From the NCBI GenBank assembly GCA_964541895.1, contig CAZISM010000018.1:1-62912 (forward strand): a stretch of DNA of 62,912 nucleotides, written 5' to 3'. Numbering within the stretch: position 1 is the stretch's first letter; each line of letters opens with the position of its first letter. The notes under the pieces are model-generated. The model did no database searches. It was not told the origin of the DNA and was given only the letters and a program-made list of their open reading frames with translations. Positions 8,804-17,605 of the stretch are shown here, one piece after another. The translations under genes were made by a program, and so were the position numbers. The DNA is from CAZISM01 sp964541895 (GTDB lineage Bacteria > Zhuqueibacterota > Zhuqueibacteria > Residuimicrobiales > Residuimicrobiaceae).

Positions 8804-10330
8804 ATGTCAAGATGGATATTCTGGTTTGTGCTGATGTGTGCCATGAGCTGGTCCTATTCTCTCCTGGCCGATCCGGGACCTAATCAGGTTTTCCGGGAGT
8901 TCAGCTTTACCAGGACCATCAGCCCCTATATCGGCCCCAATGCGTACAAAAGCGAGTTCACTGCACTGTTGGACATCCGCGATCTTGAGCATGCCGTCCG
9001 GGCGGAAGTGGCGCTGCAGTTTTGGGGCGGTCATATCGGTACGAGCCATCAGGCTTTTTCGGTCAATAATGGCGACACGAAGGACTTTCAGCAACCGGAC
9101 ACGCCCGACAATCCTTTTTGCTACTACCGCACTTTGTTCGGCCGGCCTGCTGTAGAAATACCGCTCACGGATTTGCGAACAGGGTCCAACACATTTACGT
9201 TTTATTGCGGACCGCAGGTCTGTTACGGATTCAACTGGCCGCACTATTGGCTGTATGCCTTTACCGTTCGCGTTTATTACGAACCTGCGGTGGCTCATAT
9301 ATCAGGCGTGATCAGTACCCCGCGGTCGGGCGAGGTCCTTGCGGAAAATCCGGTTTTTCAGGTGAATGTTGACAGTTCGCACCTGCCGGTGGAATGTGTG
9401 GATCTCATCGCGTTCTACACCGATTTTAACTGGGAAGGAGACGGCCGCTACTGCGACTGGCATTACACCCTGCAGGGCGGTCAATGGAAAAGCCATATCG
9501 GAACCTGCCGGCAGGCTCCTTTTGTATTTACCTGGAACACAGAGTGGGTCCCTGATCAGGCAGAACCGGTCAGAGTCATGGCGCGCATCAAGGCAAAGAA
9601 CGGCATCTGCTATACCACGCCGGCTGTGGATCAGCTGTCTTTGCGCAGGTCGCCGCGTTCGGTCAAGATGTATGCCTGCGCCCATATGCCGCAGAATTTC
9701 AGTGCCCGGGCCAATAAAAGAAAAGCGCTGTATATTTCGCTGCCGGAAGAATCCTCAGGTGCCAACAGGGCTTCGCTGGTACTGTCGACCTGGTCGGCCA
9801 AAACCGATGACAATTCGGTGCACGAGATCGGTATTAACAATGTACGGCTGGCGAACAATTTCGGCGCTTTTCATGATTACAGCTTTACTCGTCTTGATGT
9901 TCCGCCGTCTTTATTGAGGCCCGGAGATAATGAGATTTATATTTACTCGGCCTACAGCGGTCATGCCCTGGAGATCAACTGGCCCGGTCCTGTCCTTATG
10001 CTGGAGTATCTAAAGACCGAGCCGGCCGGTGTATTGCTTCAGGGTACGAATGACCGGTTTGTTCTCTGGACCAATTTTCCCAATCCCTTTAACCAATCAA
10101 CCACTTTTTCTTTTGACGTACCGTCGGCTGCTTTTGTATCGCTGCGGATTTTCAATCAAAACGGACAATTGGTCAGGACGCTGCTGCATGACGCTATGGC
10201 GCCAGGTTACCAGCGAGTGCTCTGGGGTGGTACAACAGAGGCGGGCACGCTGGTGGCCGATGGTGTTTACGTTGCACAGCTCACCATACATGATAAAGTT
10301 CAGTGCAAAAAACTATTACTTATTAGATAG
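8804..10330 (+). CDS. Family A secreted protein with C-terminal sorting-like domain (copy 2)
   Basis: A 508-residue protein starting at an ATG preceded by GAGG, with a signal peptide ending near 'SLLADPG'. Residues about 25-405 follow the family A plan: 'VFREF', 'LEHAVRAEVAL', 'GGHIGTSHQAFSVNNG', 'WVPDQ', 'NGICYTTPAVDQ', 'RSVKMYACAHMPQNF' and 'EINWPGPVLML'. Unlike the other three copies, it adds about 100 residues containing 'NFPNPFNQSTTFSFDVP', 'VSLRIFNQNGQLVRTLL' and 'GVYVAQL'. That is the FlgD-Ig-like/type A sorting domain used by the type IX secretion system in FCB-group bacteria. This copy may therefore be exported across the outer membrane and anchored while its siblings stay periplasmic or act as partners. 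The function of the family A part is unknown. Confidence 0.85.
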   Translation: MSRWIFWFVLMCAMSWSYSLLADPGPNQVFREFSFTRTISPYIGPNAYKSEFTALLDIRDLEHAVRAEVALQFWGGHIGTSHQAFSVNNGDTKDFQQPDTPDNPFCYYRTLFGRPAVEIPLTDLRTGSNTFTFYCGPQVCYGFNWPHYWLYAFTVRVYYEPAVAHISGVISTPRSGEVLAENPVFQVNVDSSHLPVECVDLIAFYTDFNWEGDGRYCDWHYTLQGGQWKSHIGTCRQAPFVFTWNTEWVPDQAEPVRVMARIKAKNGICYTTPAVDQLSLRRSPRSVKMYACAHMPQNFSARANKRKALYISLPEESSGANRASLVLSTWSAKTDDNSVHEIGINNVRLANNFGAFHDYSFTRLDVPPSLLRPGDNEIYIYSAYSGHALEINWPGPVLMLEYLKTEPAGVLLQGTNDRFVLWTNFPNPFNQSTTFSFDVPSAAFVSLRIFNQNGQLVRTLLHDAMAPGYQRVLWGGTTEAGTLVADGVYVAQLTIHDKVQCKKLLLIR

Positions 10331-10346
10331 CTTAGAGAGGTGCCGT

Positions 10347-12707
10347 ATGCTAACCAGATTCAGGCTGATTGTATGCGTGATGATGTCCACGGGCTTTTGT
10401 TCGTTCAGCAGCGGGCAGTTCCCGGCTTTTACCTATTCTGTGATCGCGCCGGAACATTCAACTCAAGCCCGTGCTATTGGTGATATTGACGGCGACGGCG
10501 ACGGCGACATCGTTCTGGTGGAAGGGGAGATGAAACCCAAGGTGCTGGCCTGGTATGAATACCCCTCCTGGCAACGGCACGATATGAACAATGAAGTATT
10601 GGCCACTCTGGATTATGTGGCTGACAATAAACTGGCGGATATGGACAACGACGGCGATCTGGACTTTATCATTCCCGACAGCCATAACGCCGGCGACAAA
10701 GCCAAAATCATGCTCTGGCTGGAGAATCCGCGTCCCAAAGCCGATCCCCGTTCCACATGGACGGTGCACATTATCAAAAACCTGGGCACTGTTTCTTTTC
10801 TTAAAGAGATTGCGGTCGGCGATCTGGACCGGGACGGCCGGATAGATGCCATTGCCCGGGCGGAAAAAATGGGCTATCTCTTTTTTCAAAACAGAAAAAA
10901 CGATTGGTTGGTGAAAGAGGTGCCGTTTCGTCCTCATGAAGGGCTGGAGATAGCCGACCTCGATCGCGACGGCGACCTGGATTTGATTCTGAACGGAGCC
11001 TGGTGGGAAAATCCGGCACAATCCCGGACAGACGCCTGGACGGAGCATACATTTGACGCCAAATGGTACAATCAGAACACCGGCAGCTGGATGGATAACA
11101 ATTCCCAGGTTCGGGTGGGCGATATCAATCGCGACGGCCTGCTCGATATTGTCATTTCCTCTTCGGAACAAAAAGGATTCCCGGTGTCCTGGTATCAGGC
11201 GCCTATAGATCCGAAACGAGGGTCCTGGATTGAACATGTGCTGGGGCAGCTGGATTACGTGCATGGTCTGCAAGTGGCGGATATGGATAACGACGGTGAT
11301 CTGGATGTAATGGCAGGCGAGATGATGAAAGGCCAGGATCCGGATCAGCTTGTTGTTTTTGTACAGGAAGGCCATCCTCTGGCACCGGCCGCCTGGCGAA
11401 GTAAAACGACGGTCTTTCGGCCACAGGTCATCGCTTCCCTGGGCGCCTACTGGCCGGTGATCGGTGATATCGGTGGCGACGGCGACGTTGACATTGTCAG
11501 TTCCCGCTCGTTCGACCAGCCGCCCATAGAAATGTGGGAAAACAAAACCAGCGATCGAAAACAACTGCTTGACACTTGGAGCTATATCGCGGTGGACAGC
11601 ACCCGCAAAAAGCTCGGTGACTTTATCCCGCCCGACTGGTTGCGGGCTTTTGGCCTGGCCCTCGGCGATGTCAATAACGACGGCTGGGGCGATATCGTCT
11701 CCGGACGCGAATTCTATCGCAATCCCGGCGGAGATATGTCCGGCGCCTGGCAGCGGATTGATCTGGGACGCCCCGTGGATGCGTCAATCATTGTGGATGT
11801 CGATAACGATGAATTTGGCGATATCATTGCTCAAGACTTGCCCAATGTCTACTGGTATGAAGCCATGGATGCCAGGGGTGAAACATGGCGTTCGATTCAC
11901 ATCGGTACTATTCCCGCCACCGGCCATCATAACAGCCAGGGATTTCTCCTGGCGCAACTGATTCCGGGCGGAAAACCGGAAATCTGCCTCGAATCGGGTC
12001 AGGGTGTTTACTATTTGCAAATTCCTGGCAACCCGGAGGCCGGCCAATGGCCCTGCGTGCAGGTGACCGGTTTGGGCAGCCATGCCGAAGGGATTGGCGC
12101 CGGCGACATCGACGGTGACGGCCTGATCGACCTGGCCTTGGGAATGGGATGGGTTGGTGTCGGCTGGTGGAAAAATCCCGGTGATGGTTCGGCGCTGTGG
12201 CAAAAATATGAGGTGGGCCGAATCGATCGTGATTATGTGGACAAATTGGCGGTTGCTGATATGAACGGCGACGGTCATGCGGATATTGTCGTCACAGAAG
12301 AGTTGTATCCTGATATAAAACCGGCGTGCGTGTATTGGTTTGAAAATCCGGGTAATCCGCTCAGCGACCCGGCCATCTTTAACTGGAAGCGCCATTTGGC
12401 CATGGGGCCGAAATTCACTCTTAATAATATGAGCGTAGCTGATATGGACCGCGACGGCGATGTGGATATCATAACCGTTGAACATAAAGGGGATAAGAAT
12501 ACATTCATCCTGGAGAACGACGGCAGCGGCCACTTTAGCGAACACCTGATCGCCAGGGGCAAAGAAGGCCATGGCGGCGCCCAGGTGGGCGATCTGGACA
12601 ACGATGGCGATCTGGACATCGTTCATATCTGTTTTGAAGATTTTCAATGGGTTCACCTCTTGCGAAACGACGCGGTCAGGATGAAAGCAACCAGGCAAAA
12701 AAAATAG
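10347..12707 (+). CDS. FG-GAP/VCBS repeat protein, two propellers, no domain B
   Basis: The coding frame is open from 10029, but the first 106 codons overlap the previous gene. ATG 10347, just after AGAGG, opens a signal peptide (LIVCVMMSTGFCSF), so that start is chosen, giving 786 residues. Two sets of FG-GAP repeats (residues about 35-400 and 407-780) carry motifs such as 'DIDGDGDGDIV' and 'VADMDRDGDVDII'. It aligns along its length with the two propellers of 2978 (shared 'SWYQAP.D', 'YI.VDSTR', 'GREFYRNPGGDM') but stops where domain B would begin. It sits between two family A genes, 16 nt after the first. A secreted calcium-stabilised binding protein is inferred. Confidence 0.85.
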   Translation: MLTRFRLIVCVMMSTGFCSFSSGQFPAFTYSVIAPEHSTQARAIGDIDGDGDGDIVLVEGEMKPKVLAWYEYPSWQRHDMNNEVLATLDYVADNKLADMDNDGDLDFIIPDSHNAGDKAKIMLWLENPRPKADPRSTWTVHIIKNLGTVSFLKEIAVGDLDRDGRIDAIARAEKMGYLFFQNRKNDWLVKEVPFRPHEGLEIADLDRDGDLDLILNGAWWENPAQSRTDAWTEHTFDAKWYNQNTGSWMDNNSQVRVGDINRDGLLDIVISSSEQKGFPVSWYQAPIDPKRGSWIEHVLGQLDYVHGLQVADMDNDGDLDVMAGEMMKGQDPDQLVVFVQEGHPLAPAAWRSKTTVFRPQVIASLGAYWPVIGDIGGDGDVDIVSSRSFDQPPIEMWENKTSDRKQLLDTWSYIAVDSTRKKLGDFIPPDWLRAFGLALGDVNNDGWGDIVSGREFYRNPGGDMSGAWQRIDLGRPVDASIIVDVDNDEFGDIIAQDLPNVYWYEAMDARGETWRSIHIGTIPATGHHNSQGFLLAQLIPGGKPEICLESGQGVYYLQIPGNPEAGQWPCVQVTGLGSHAEGIGAGDIDGDGLIDLALGMGWVGVGWWKNPGDGSALWQKYEVGRIDRDYVDKLAVADMNGDGHADIVVTEELYPDIKPACVYWFENPGNPLSDPAIFNWKRHLAMGPKFTLNNMSVADMDRDGDVDIITVEHKGDKNTFILENDGSGHFSEHLIARGKEGHGGAQVGDLDNDGDLDIVHICFEDFQWVHLLRNDAVRMKATRQKK

Positions 12708-12755
12708 GTTGGATTTTTATATATGGATGATAACCGTATAACCAGGGAGAGCTCC

Positions 12756-13988
12756 ATGAAAGGTATTGCGCTTTTTATTGTTCTTGTTGTGGCGGCCACA
12801 GTGACCGCGCAGCCGCAACCGGGGGAGATTTTTAAAGAGTTCGTCTATGATCCGGCACCGGCCCTGCACTTTTCTCAGTTGGATCCCAATTGCACAAGGA
12901 CCTTTGATGACGGATCCGATATGCCGCAGTTGAAAAAATCGGTGGTGAGGCCTCTGAATCTGGATTTGAAAGATGCCGTGCGCGCGGAAGTGAGCGTGGA
13001 ATATTGGGGCGGTCATAGCGGTACGGCGGATCAGAAATTTCGCGTCAACGCCAACGACTGGATCATGATCCCGCAACCGCACAACACGCCGACGGCGCCG
13101 CAATGCTACTATCGCACCATGCTGGGCAATGAAGCGGTGAACGTGCCTCTGCAGCATTTGCGCCATGGCGTCAATGAATTTCAGTTCACCTGCGGCGCAC
13201 AGATCTGTCACAATTTTAACTGGGGTTTCTTCTGGGTGTACTCGTTTACCGTTCGTATCTATTACAAATCCAGTCGACCGCATCCGCAGGGGCGTATCCA
13301 ATCGCCTTTAGCCGGCGAGACCATCAGCGATCATACACCACTCAAAGTGGCCATTACCGGCAAGACGGCGATCAAGCAGGTCGACTATATCGGCTGCTAT
13401 AGCGATTTTGACTGGGACGGCAACGGCGTTTTTATGGAATGGCAATTTCAAACCCAATATGGCGTACTGCGTCATCATATGGCTGTTTCGACCTGTCCGC
13501 CCTATGCCGCCGATTGGAACAACCGCTGGGTTCCGGATCAGCACGGCCAAATCAAAATCATGGCCAAAATTACCGATGTGAACGGCATGTGCTATACCAC
13601 ACCCGCTGTGGAAAACATCACTCTGGTGCGTCCGCAACGTTCGGTAAAAATGTATATGTCGTATGACGTGCCGGAAAAGTTTGGCGTCCGCGTCGGTAAT
13701 ATGATGACCTGCAAAATCGACGTTCCGGACGACCTCAGCAAAGCCACAGCCGCCCGTCTGGTGCTGTCAACCTGGTCAGCGGCCCATGCCGACGCCATCG
13801 GCTTGAATAACAAGATGCTGGCCGAACAGTTGGGATGTGTACACAACTACAGCTTTGATAATCTGCTGGTCCCGGTCACTCTGCTCAAAAAAGGGATCAA
13901 CACCTTTTTCATTTACTCGGATACGCACCACCACGCGGCGGAGGTGAATTGGCCGGGCCCGATATTGCTTGTCGAGTCTTCAAATTAG
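12756..13988 (+). CDS. Family A secreted protein (copy 3)
   Basis: A 410-residue protein. The ATG at 12756 (after GGGAGAG) opens a good signal peptide (ALFIVLVVAATVTAQ), so the longer frame from 12723 is rejected. It carries all family A marks: PQPGEIFKEF, 'LKDAVRAEVSVEYWGG', 'HSGTADQKFRVN', 'HNFNWGFFWVYSF', 'WVPDQHGQI', 'NGMCYTTPAVENI', 'RSVKMYMSYDVPEKF' and a final EVNWPGPILLV. There is no sorting tail. It is the last gene of the first block; a 440-nt non-coding region with a hairpin and a strong promoter follows. The role is unknown; repeated pairing with FG-GAP proteins suggests they act together. Confidence 0.85.
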   Translation: MKGIALFIVLVVAATVTAQPQPGEIFKEFVYDPAPALHFSQLDPNCTRTFDDGSDMPQLKKSVVRPLNLDLKDAVRAEVSVEYWGGHSGTADQKFRVNANDWIMIPQPHNTPTAPQCYYRTMLGNEAVNVPLQHLRHGVNEFQFTCGAQICHNFNWGFFWVYSFTVRIYYKSSRPHPQGRIQSPLAGETISDHTPLKVAITGKTAIKQVDYIGCYSDFDWDGNGVFMEWQFQTQYGVLRHHMAVSTCPPYAADWNNRWVPDQHGQIKIMAKITDVNGMCYTTPAVENITLVRPQRSVKMYMSYDVPEKFGVRVGNMMTCKIDVPDDLSKATAARLVLSTWSAAHADAIGLNNKMLAEQLGCVHNYSFDNLLVPVTLLKKGINTFFIYSDTHHHAAEVNWPGPILLVESSN

Positions 13989-14115
13989 AGCGTTATGTGG
14001 TGCAGGTTTTTATAACGGCTCTGGCTTAATTTTGCCAGGTCTTGTCGGTTTCAGAAGATTACAAAAAGATATAAGATTTTAATAATAATATATTTAAAAA
14101 AATAGAGTCTGAATG

Positions 14116-14142
14116 GAAACACGTGCTGGCCTGGCGTGTTTC
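14116..14142 (+). terminator. Hairpin between the first block and the TonB operon, possible weak terminator
   Basis: GAAACACG (14116-14123) pairs perfectly with CGTGTTTC (14135-14142) across an 11-nt loop. The sequence after it is AT-rich but has no clean U-run. It lies 127 nt after the stop of the family A gene and 22 nt before the -35 box of the next promoter. A terminator or a boundary element is plausible, not certain. Confidence 0.35.
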
Positions 14143-14164
14143 ATGAAAATATTTTATAAACCAC

Positions 14165-14193
14165 TTGACAATAAAAAAAAATAATGCTATTAT
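14165..14193 (+). promoter_or_regulatory. Strong housekeeping-type promoter of the TonB receptor operon
   Basis: A consensus -35 TTGACA (14165-14170) and a -10 TATTAT (14188-14193) are separated by exactly 17 nt, with A/T-rich DNA upstream (14080-14160) resembling an UP element. The -10 is followed by CTTAGAGCGTTAA. Similar TTAG-containing sequence follows the -10 boxes at 25062 and 60414. It is about 250 nt upstream of the start codon at 14446. Confidence 0.75.
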
Positions 14194-14445
14194 CTTAGAG
14201 CGTTAACACACATAGTTGGCCATTCCATTCATCATTAATACATTGAGACTTTCCGGCGCAGGTTATTACAACTGCAGTTTACCGCCCAAAGCAGTCATTG
14301 CCGGTCTGATGTTCTTCTGCTGATACTGCGTTGCAGCTGATAAAACGTCAAAAACAGGTCTGTACCTGTAGGGCTATCTGACTGGCACTTTCATGGTCGG
14401 AGTCAACTCTGTACCACAAAGATTGAATAAATGGAGGAAAACGCG
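14194..14445 (+). other. Long 5' leader of the TonB receptor operon
   Basis: If the promoter at 14165 is used, the transcript has about 240 nt before the ATG at 14446. No open frame of note is present. Short self-complementary segments occur, for example ACAGGT (14354-14359) with ACCTGT (14364-14369). A regulatory RNA element is possible, but I recognise no known riboswitch class. Confidence 0.35.
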
Positions 14446-17400
14446 ATGGATCGAAAAACCTTTTTACTCGTGGTCACGTTGTGCATCACAGTTGTTTTTG
14501 CAGGTCTGGTGTGGTCTGCAACAACTGGCAAGATCGTTGGCGTTATCACGGACAAAAAAACCGGCGAGGGATTGCCGGGCGCCAACATTCTGATTGAAGG
14601 AACAAAGTACGGAGCGGTTACGGATGTGCAGGGTCGTTATCTGATTTTAAATGTTCCGCCTGGTTCGTACTCTATAAAAGCGTCCATGGTGGGCTATAAT
14701 TCCATCGTCAAGACGGAATTGCGCGTCCGGATTGATCAGACCACCACCTCCGATTTTGCGCTTGATCAAACCGTCATCGCCGGACAGCAGGTCACTGTTG
14801 TGGCGGAACGGCCAATCGTCGAGCTGGATCTCACCGCCAGCAAGCAGGTTATCAGCGGACAAAAGATGACCAGCAGTTGGGTAGCCAGCATTGATGACGC
14901 GATCCGTACCCAATCGGGCGTCAATATCAACGGTGGTATCCGCGGCGGCTTCGGACTGGATGTCAACTATATCGTTGACGGCCAGGTCGTTCGAGACGGC
15001 GGCGCCAACTCGGCCCTGATCCCGGTTAACATGACCTCTGTTCAGGAAATGGAAGTGTTGACCGGTGGCTGGAATGCCGAATATCCGCAAGCCAACAGTG
15101 GTATCGTCAACATCGTTACCAAATCGGGCGGTACCAAGTACCATGGCAGTGCCCGCTATCGCTTCCGTCCGGCCGGCGTGTATCATTGGGGCCGCCATGT
15201 GTACAGCAAGCAGGGCTACGAGTGGTGGGAAACGCTGCCCAACGGCCAACCCGGACTCAACAGCCTGGCGTACTGGACCAAGAATGACGGCGGCCATGCC
15301 GTATACAAGGCCATGACCCCGCAACAGCGTCTGGAAAAGTGGCGTGAATTCATGACTCCGGATCCGGTCCTGGGTGATTACGACAAGCGCAATGAATGGG
15401 AACTGGAATCTTCTTTCAACGGCCCGGTCCCGTTTATCCCCAATCTTGGCTTTAACGTTTCCGGACGATGGCTGGAAGGGGTCGGCGTTTACCCCGGCGC
15501 CTATAAATATCAGCCGGAGTATAACGTACAGGTCAAACTGGATTACCGGGTTACGCCGAGCAATCGTATCGTCCTCAGCGGCATGCATTTCAAAACAAAG
15601 AATTCGGGCCGTTCACGCACGCCCTACCTGTCTACTGAAGATGTCGGTTTTGCCTCCGGCAATGCCCGCGGATTCTTTTACTCTCCGTATAATGCCGCAA
15701 AATTCTGGCCCTGGGGTGGTTTTGGCGTCGGCGGCGGCGAGTCCCTGGGTCGAATCCAGCCACCAGAACGAATGTGGCAGTATCAGTGGCAAGCCAAATG
15801 GACGCATACGTTCAGCAAAACAACGTTCATGGATGTATCGCTGCAAAACCTCCAGTTCCGGCGCAGTTCCGATTTTTTGGATAATGACAAAGGCTATTAT
15901 CAATTCAAGACCAGCACCGGCCCGGTGCTGGGAAACGCGGCTATCATGGGCAACGGCATGTTCCAGGGATTCGGCGGTCAGAATGACACCTTTTTTGATA
16001 ATGCCTTCTTCAACAGCAACAATTTGAAAGTGGACCTGTTAAGCCAGGCCACTCCCCATCACCAGATCAAGGTCGGCGCCGAAGTGTCCCTGCAATACTT
16101 TCGCCGCGCGGTCGGTACCTCCGCCGGCAACCGCTACGCCGTCACCAACAATATCTACCCGGGCGTACACCCCTGGGAAGCGAGTGCCTACCTGCAGGAC
16201 AAGATTGAGATTAAGGGTATGATTGTCAATGCCGGCTTGCGCATGGACATGTATAATGGCAACAAGATGGTCAATTATGATGTGTTTGATCCTTATGGAT
16301 TGTATATAGACAACAAGGTCCATCCGGCCGACATCCCGTATCGGAAAATTGCTTTTGAGCCCGACAGTCCCTTTGCTGTTAAGACACCCACGCAAATCGC
16401 CCTGTCACCCCGGGTAGGTATATCACACCCTATCAGTTCGACCACCGTGCTGCACTTTATGTACGGCCATTTCAATCAGCGACCCGGTTGGATCAAGATT
16501 ATCTCCGACGGTTCGCTGCTGCAGAATCCATCCTCTCCCAATACCATTCACGATCTCGCCACCGGTTGGCAGTTGATTCCGCGTGACCCTGATCCCCAGG
16601 CGGTGGTGACTTGGTACAATGGAATGGCGAATCAGTCCAATCCGCTCATCACCTTTGAAAAATATATCCAGTACGAAATCGGCTTTGAACAAAACATCGC
16701 TGATCTGCTCACTTTTGACCTGACCATGTATTACAAGGACGGCAAAAATCTCACTACCTTGGGATACCAGAGAGGGTACGGCGCCGAGACGATGAATTTC
16801 ACCACCGGTATCTCCACCACCCTTTATCCTGATACGGCCAACGCCAAAGTGGCGGCCGGCAGTTTTGTCATGCCGATCAATGGCGCCTATTCCAATGCAC
16901 GCGGTCTGGAGTTGGAGGTCAATTCCCGTTTTTCGCGGTTCATCAACTTTCAAGCCGCTTTTAACATGTCCTTTTCCATGTCTGATAAATATGGACCAAG
17001 AGCTTTGTACCGTAATTTCGCCACCGGCAAGGTCGGCAAAGACCTGTATTGGGGCGGCACCAACACCGACCGGGGCAACTCGGGCAACCCCAACGACAAA
17101 TGGAATCCGCGCAATACGTTCAAATTCGTCGCCGACCTGAACACGCCCAAGGATTTTGGACCAAGCTTGGGATCAATCAGCCCTCTGGGCGAGTGGTTTC
17201 TCAACGTTTACTTCCAATATGCGTCTGGCCGCAAGTTCACCTATCACTCTGTGATCAAGGGCGATCTGTCCAGCGAGCCGAACAATATGACCTGGAAACC
17301 GTTCTATTCCACCAACATAAAGGTCTCCAAAATGATCAAACTGTTCGGCAGCCTGAGAACGGAACTTAAAGTGACGGCCATCAATGCATTCAACAACAAG

Positions 17401-17556
17401 CAGCTCCGTCTCCTGTCCGGATCGCAATTGGCGGATTACATGGAATACGGCAAATTACCGAATCAATCGGTCAGCGGCGAGCCCGATGTCTGGAACTGGT
17501 ACGAGCAGTCCTTGCTGCCACGGCAGATTCATTTCGGAATCGGCCTAGAGTTCTAG
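14446..17556 (+). CDS. TonB-dependent outer-membrane receptor (SusC-like, no SusD partner)
   Basis: A 1036-residue protein with a signal peptide. GGAGG at 14433-14437 selects ATG 14446. Residues about 25-110 are a carboxypeptidase-regulatory-like domain (GKIVGVITDKKTGEGLPGAN, later 'TDVQGRYLILNVPPGSYSI'). A plug domain follows (IDDAIRTQSGVNI, 'YIVDGQVVRDGG', 'VQEMEVLTGGWNAEYPQANSG'), and the rest is a long barrel with a terminal aromatic-rich strand ending in F. This architecture takes up glycans or other large ligands across the outer membrane using TonB energy. No SusD lipoprotein is encoded nearby. The gene opens an operon with a T9SS-tail protein, a PorV-like barrel and a small barrel. 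Identity as a receptor is firm; the ligand is inferred from the sulfatase surroundings. Confidence 0.92.
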   Translation: MDRKTFLLVVTLCITVVFAGLVWSATTGKIVGVITDKKTGEGLPGANILIEGTKYGAVTDVQGRYLILNVPPGSYSIKASMVGYNSIVKTELRVRIDQTTTSDFALDQTVIAGQQVTVVAERPIVELDLTASKQVISGQKMTSSWVASIDDAIRTQSGVNINGGIRGGFGLDVNYIVDGQVVRDGGANSALIPVNMTSVQEMEVLTGGWNAEYPQANSGIVNIVTKSGGTKYHGSARYRFRPAGVYHWGRHVYSKQGYEWWETLPNGQPGLNSLAYWTKNDGGHAVYKAMTPQQRLEKWREFMTPDPVLGDYDKRNEWELESSFNGPVPFIPNLGFNVSGRWLEGVGVYPGAYKYQPEYNVQVKLDYRVTPSNRIVLSGMHFKTKNSGRSRTPYLSTEDVGFASGNARGFFYSPYNAAKFWPWGGFGVGGGESLGRIQPPERMWQYQWQAKWTHTFSKTTFMDVSLQNLQFRRSSDFLDNDKGYYQFKTSTGPVLGNAAIMGNGMFQGFGGQNDTFFDNAFFNSNNLKVDLLSQATPHHQIKVGAEVSLQYFRRAVGTSAGNRYAVTNNIYPGVHPWEASAYLQDKIEIKGMIVNAGLRMDMYNGNKMVNYDVFDPYGLYIDNKVHPADIPYRKIAFEPDSPFAVKTPTQIALSPRVGISHPISSTTVLHFMYGHFNQRPGWIKIISDGSLLQNPSSPNTIHDLATGWQLIPRDPDPQAVVTWYNGMANQSNPLITFEKYIQYEIGFEQNIADLLTFDLTMYYKDGKNLTTLGYQRGYGAETMNFTTGISTTLYPDTANAKVAAGSFVMPINGAYSNARGLELEVNSRFSRFINFQAAFNMSFSMSDKYGPRALYRNFATGKVGKDLYWGGTNTDRGNSGNPNDKWNPRNTFKFVADLNTPKDFGPSLGSISPLGEWFLNVYFQYASGRKFTYHSVIKGDLSSEPNNMTWKPFYSTNIKVSKMIKLFGSLRTELKVTAINAFNNKQLRLLSGSQLADYMEYGKLPNQSVSGEPDVWNWYEQSLLPRQIHFGIGLEF

Positions 17557-17605
17557 CTCCGTTTCTGTTCTTCCAACACGAAGCAAATAATGAGGAGTGT
17601 GTTCT

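Noticed and set aside
2978..12707. Short near-identical DNA repeats suggesting a CRISPR or tandem array
   Set aside because: The repeats are in frame, irregularly spaced and encode DxDxDGDxD calcium loops of FG-GAP proteins; there are no uniform spacers.
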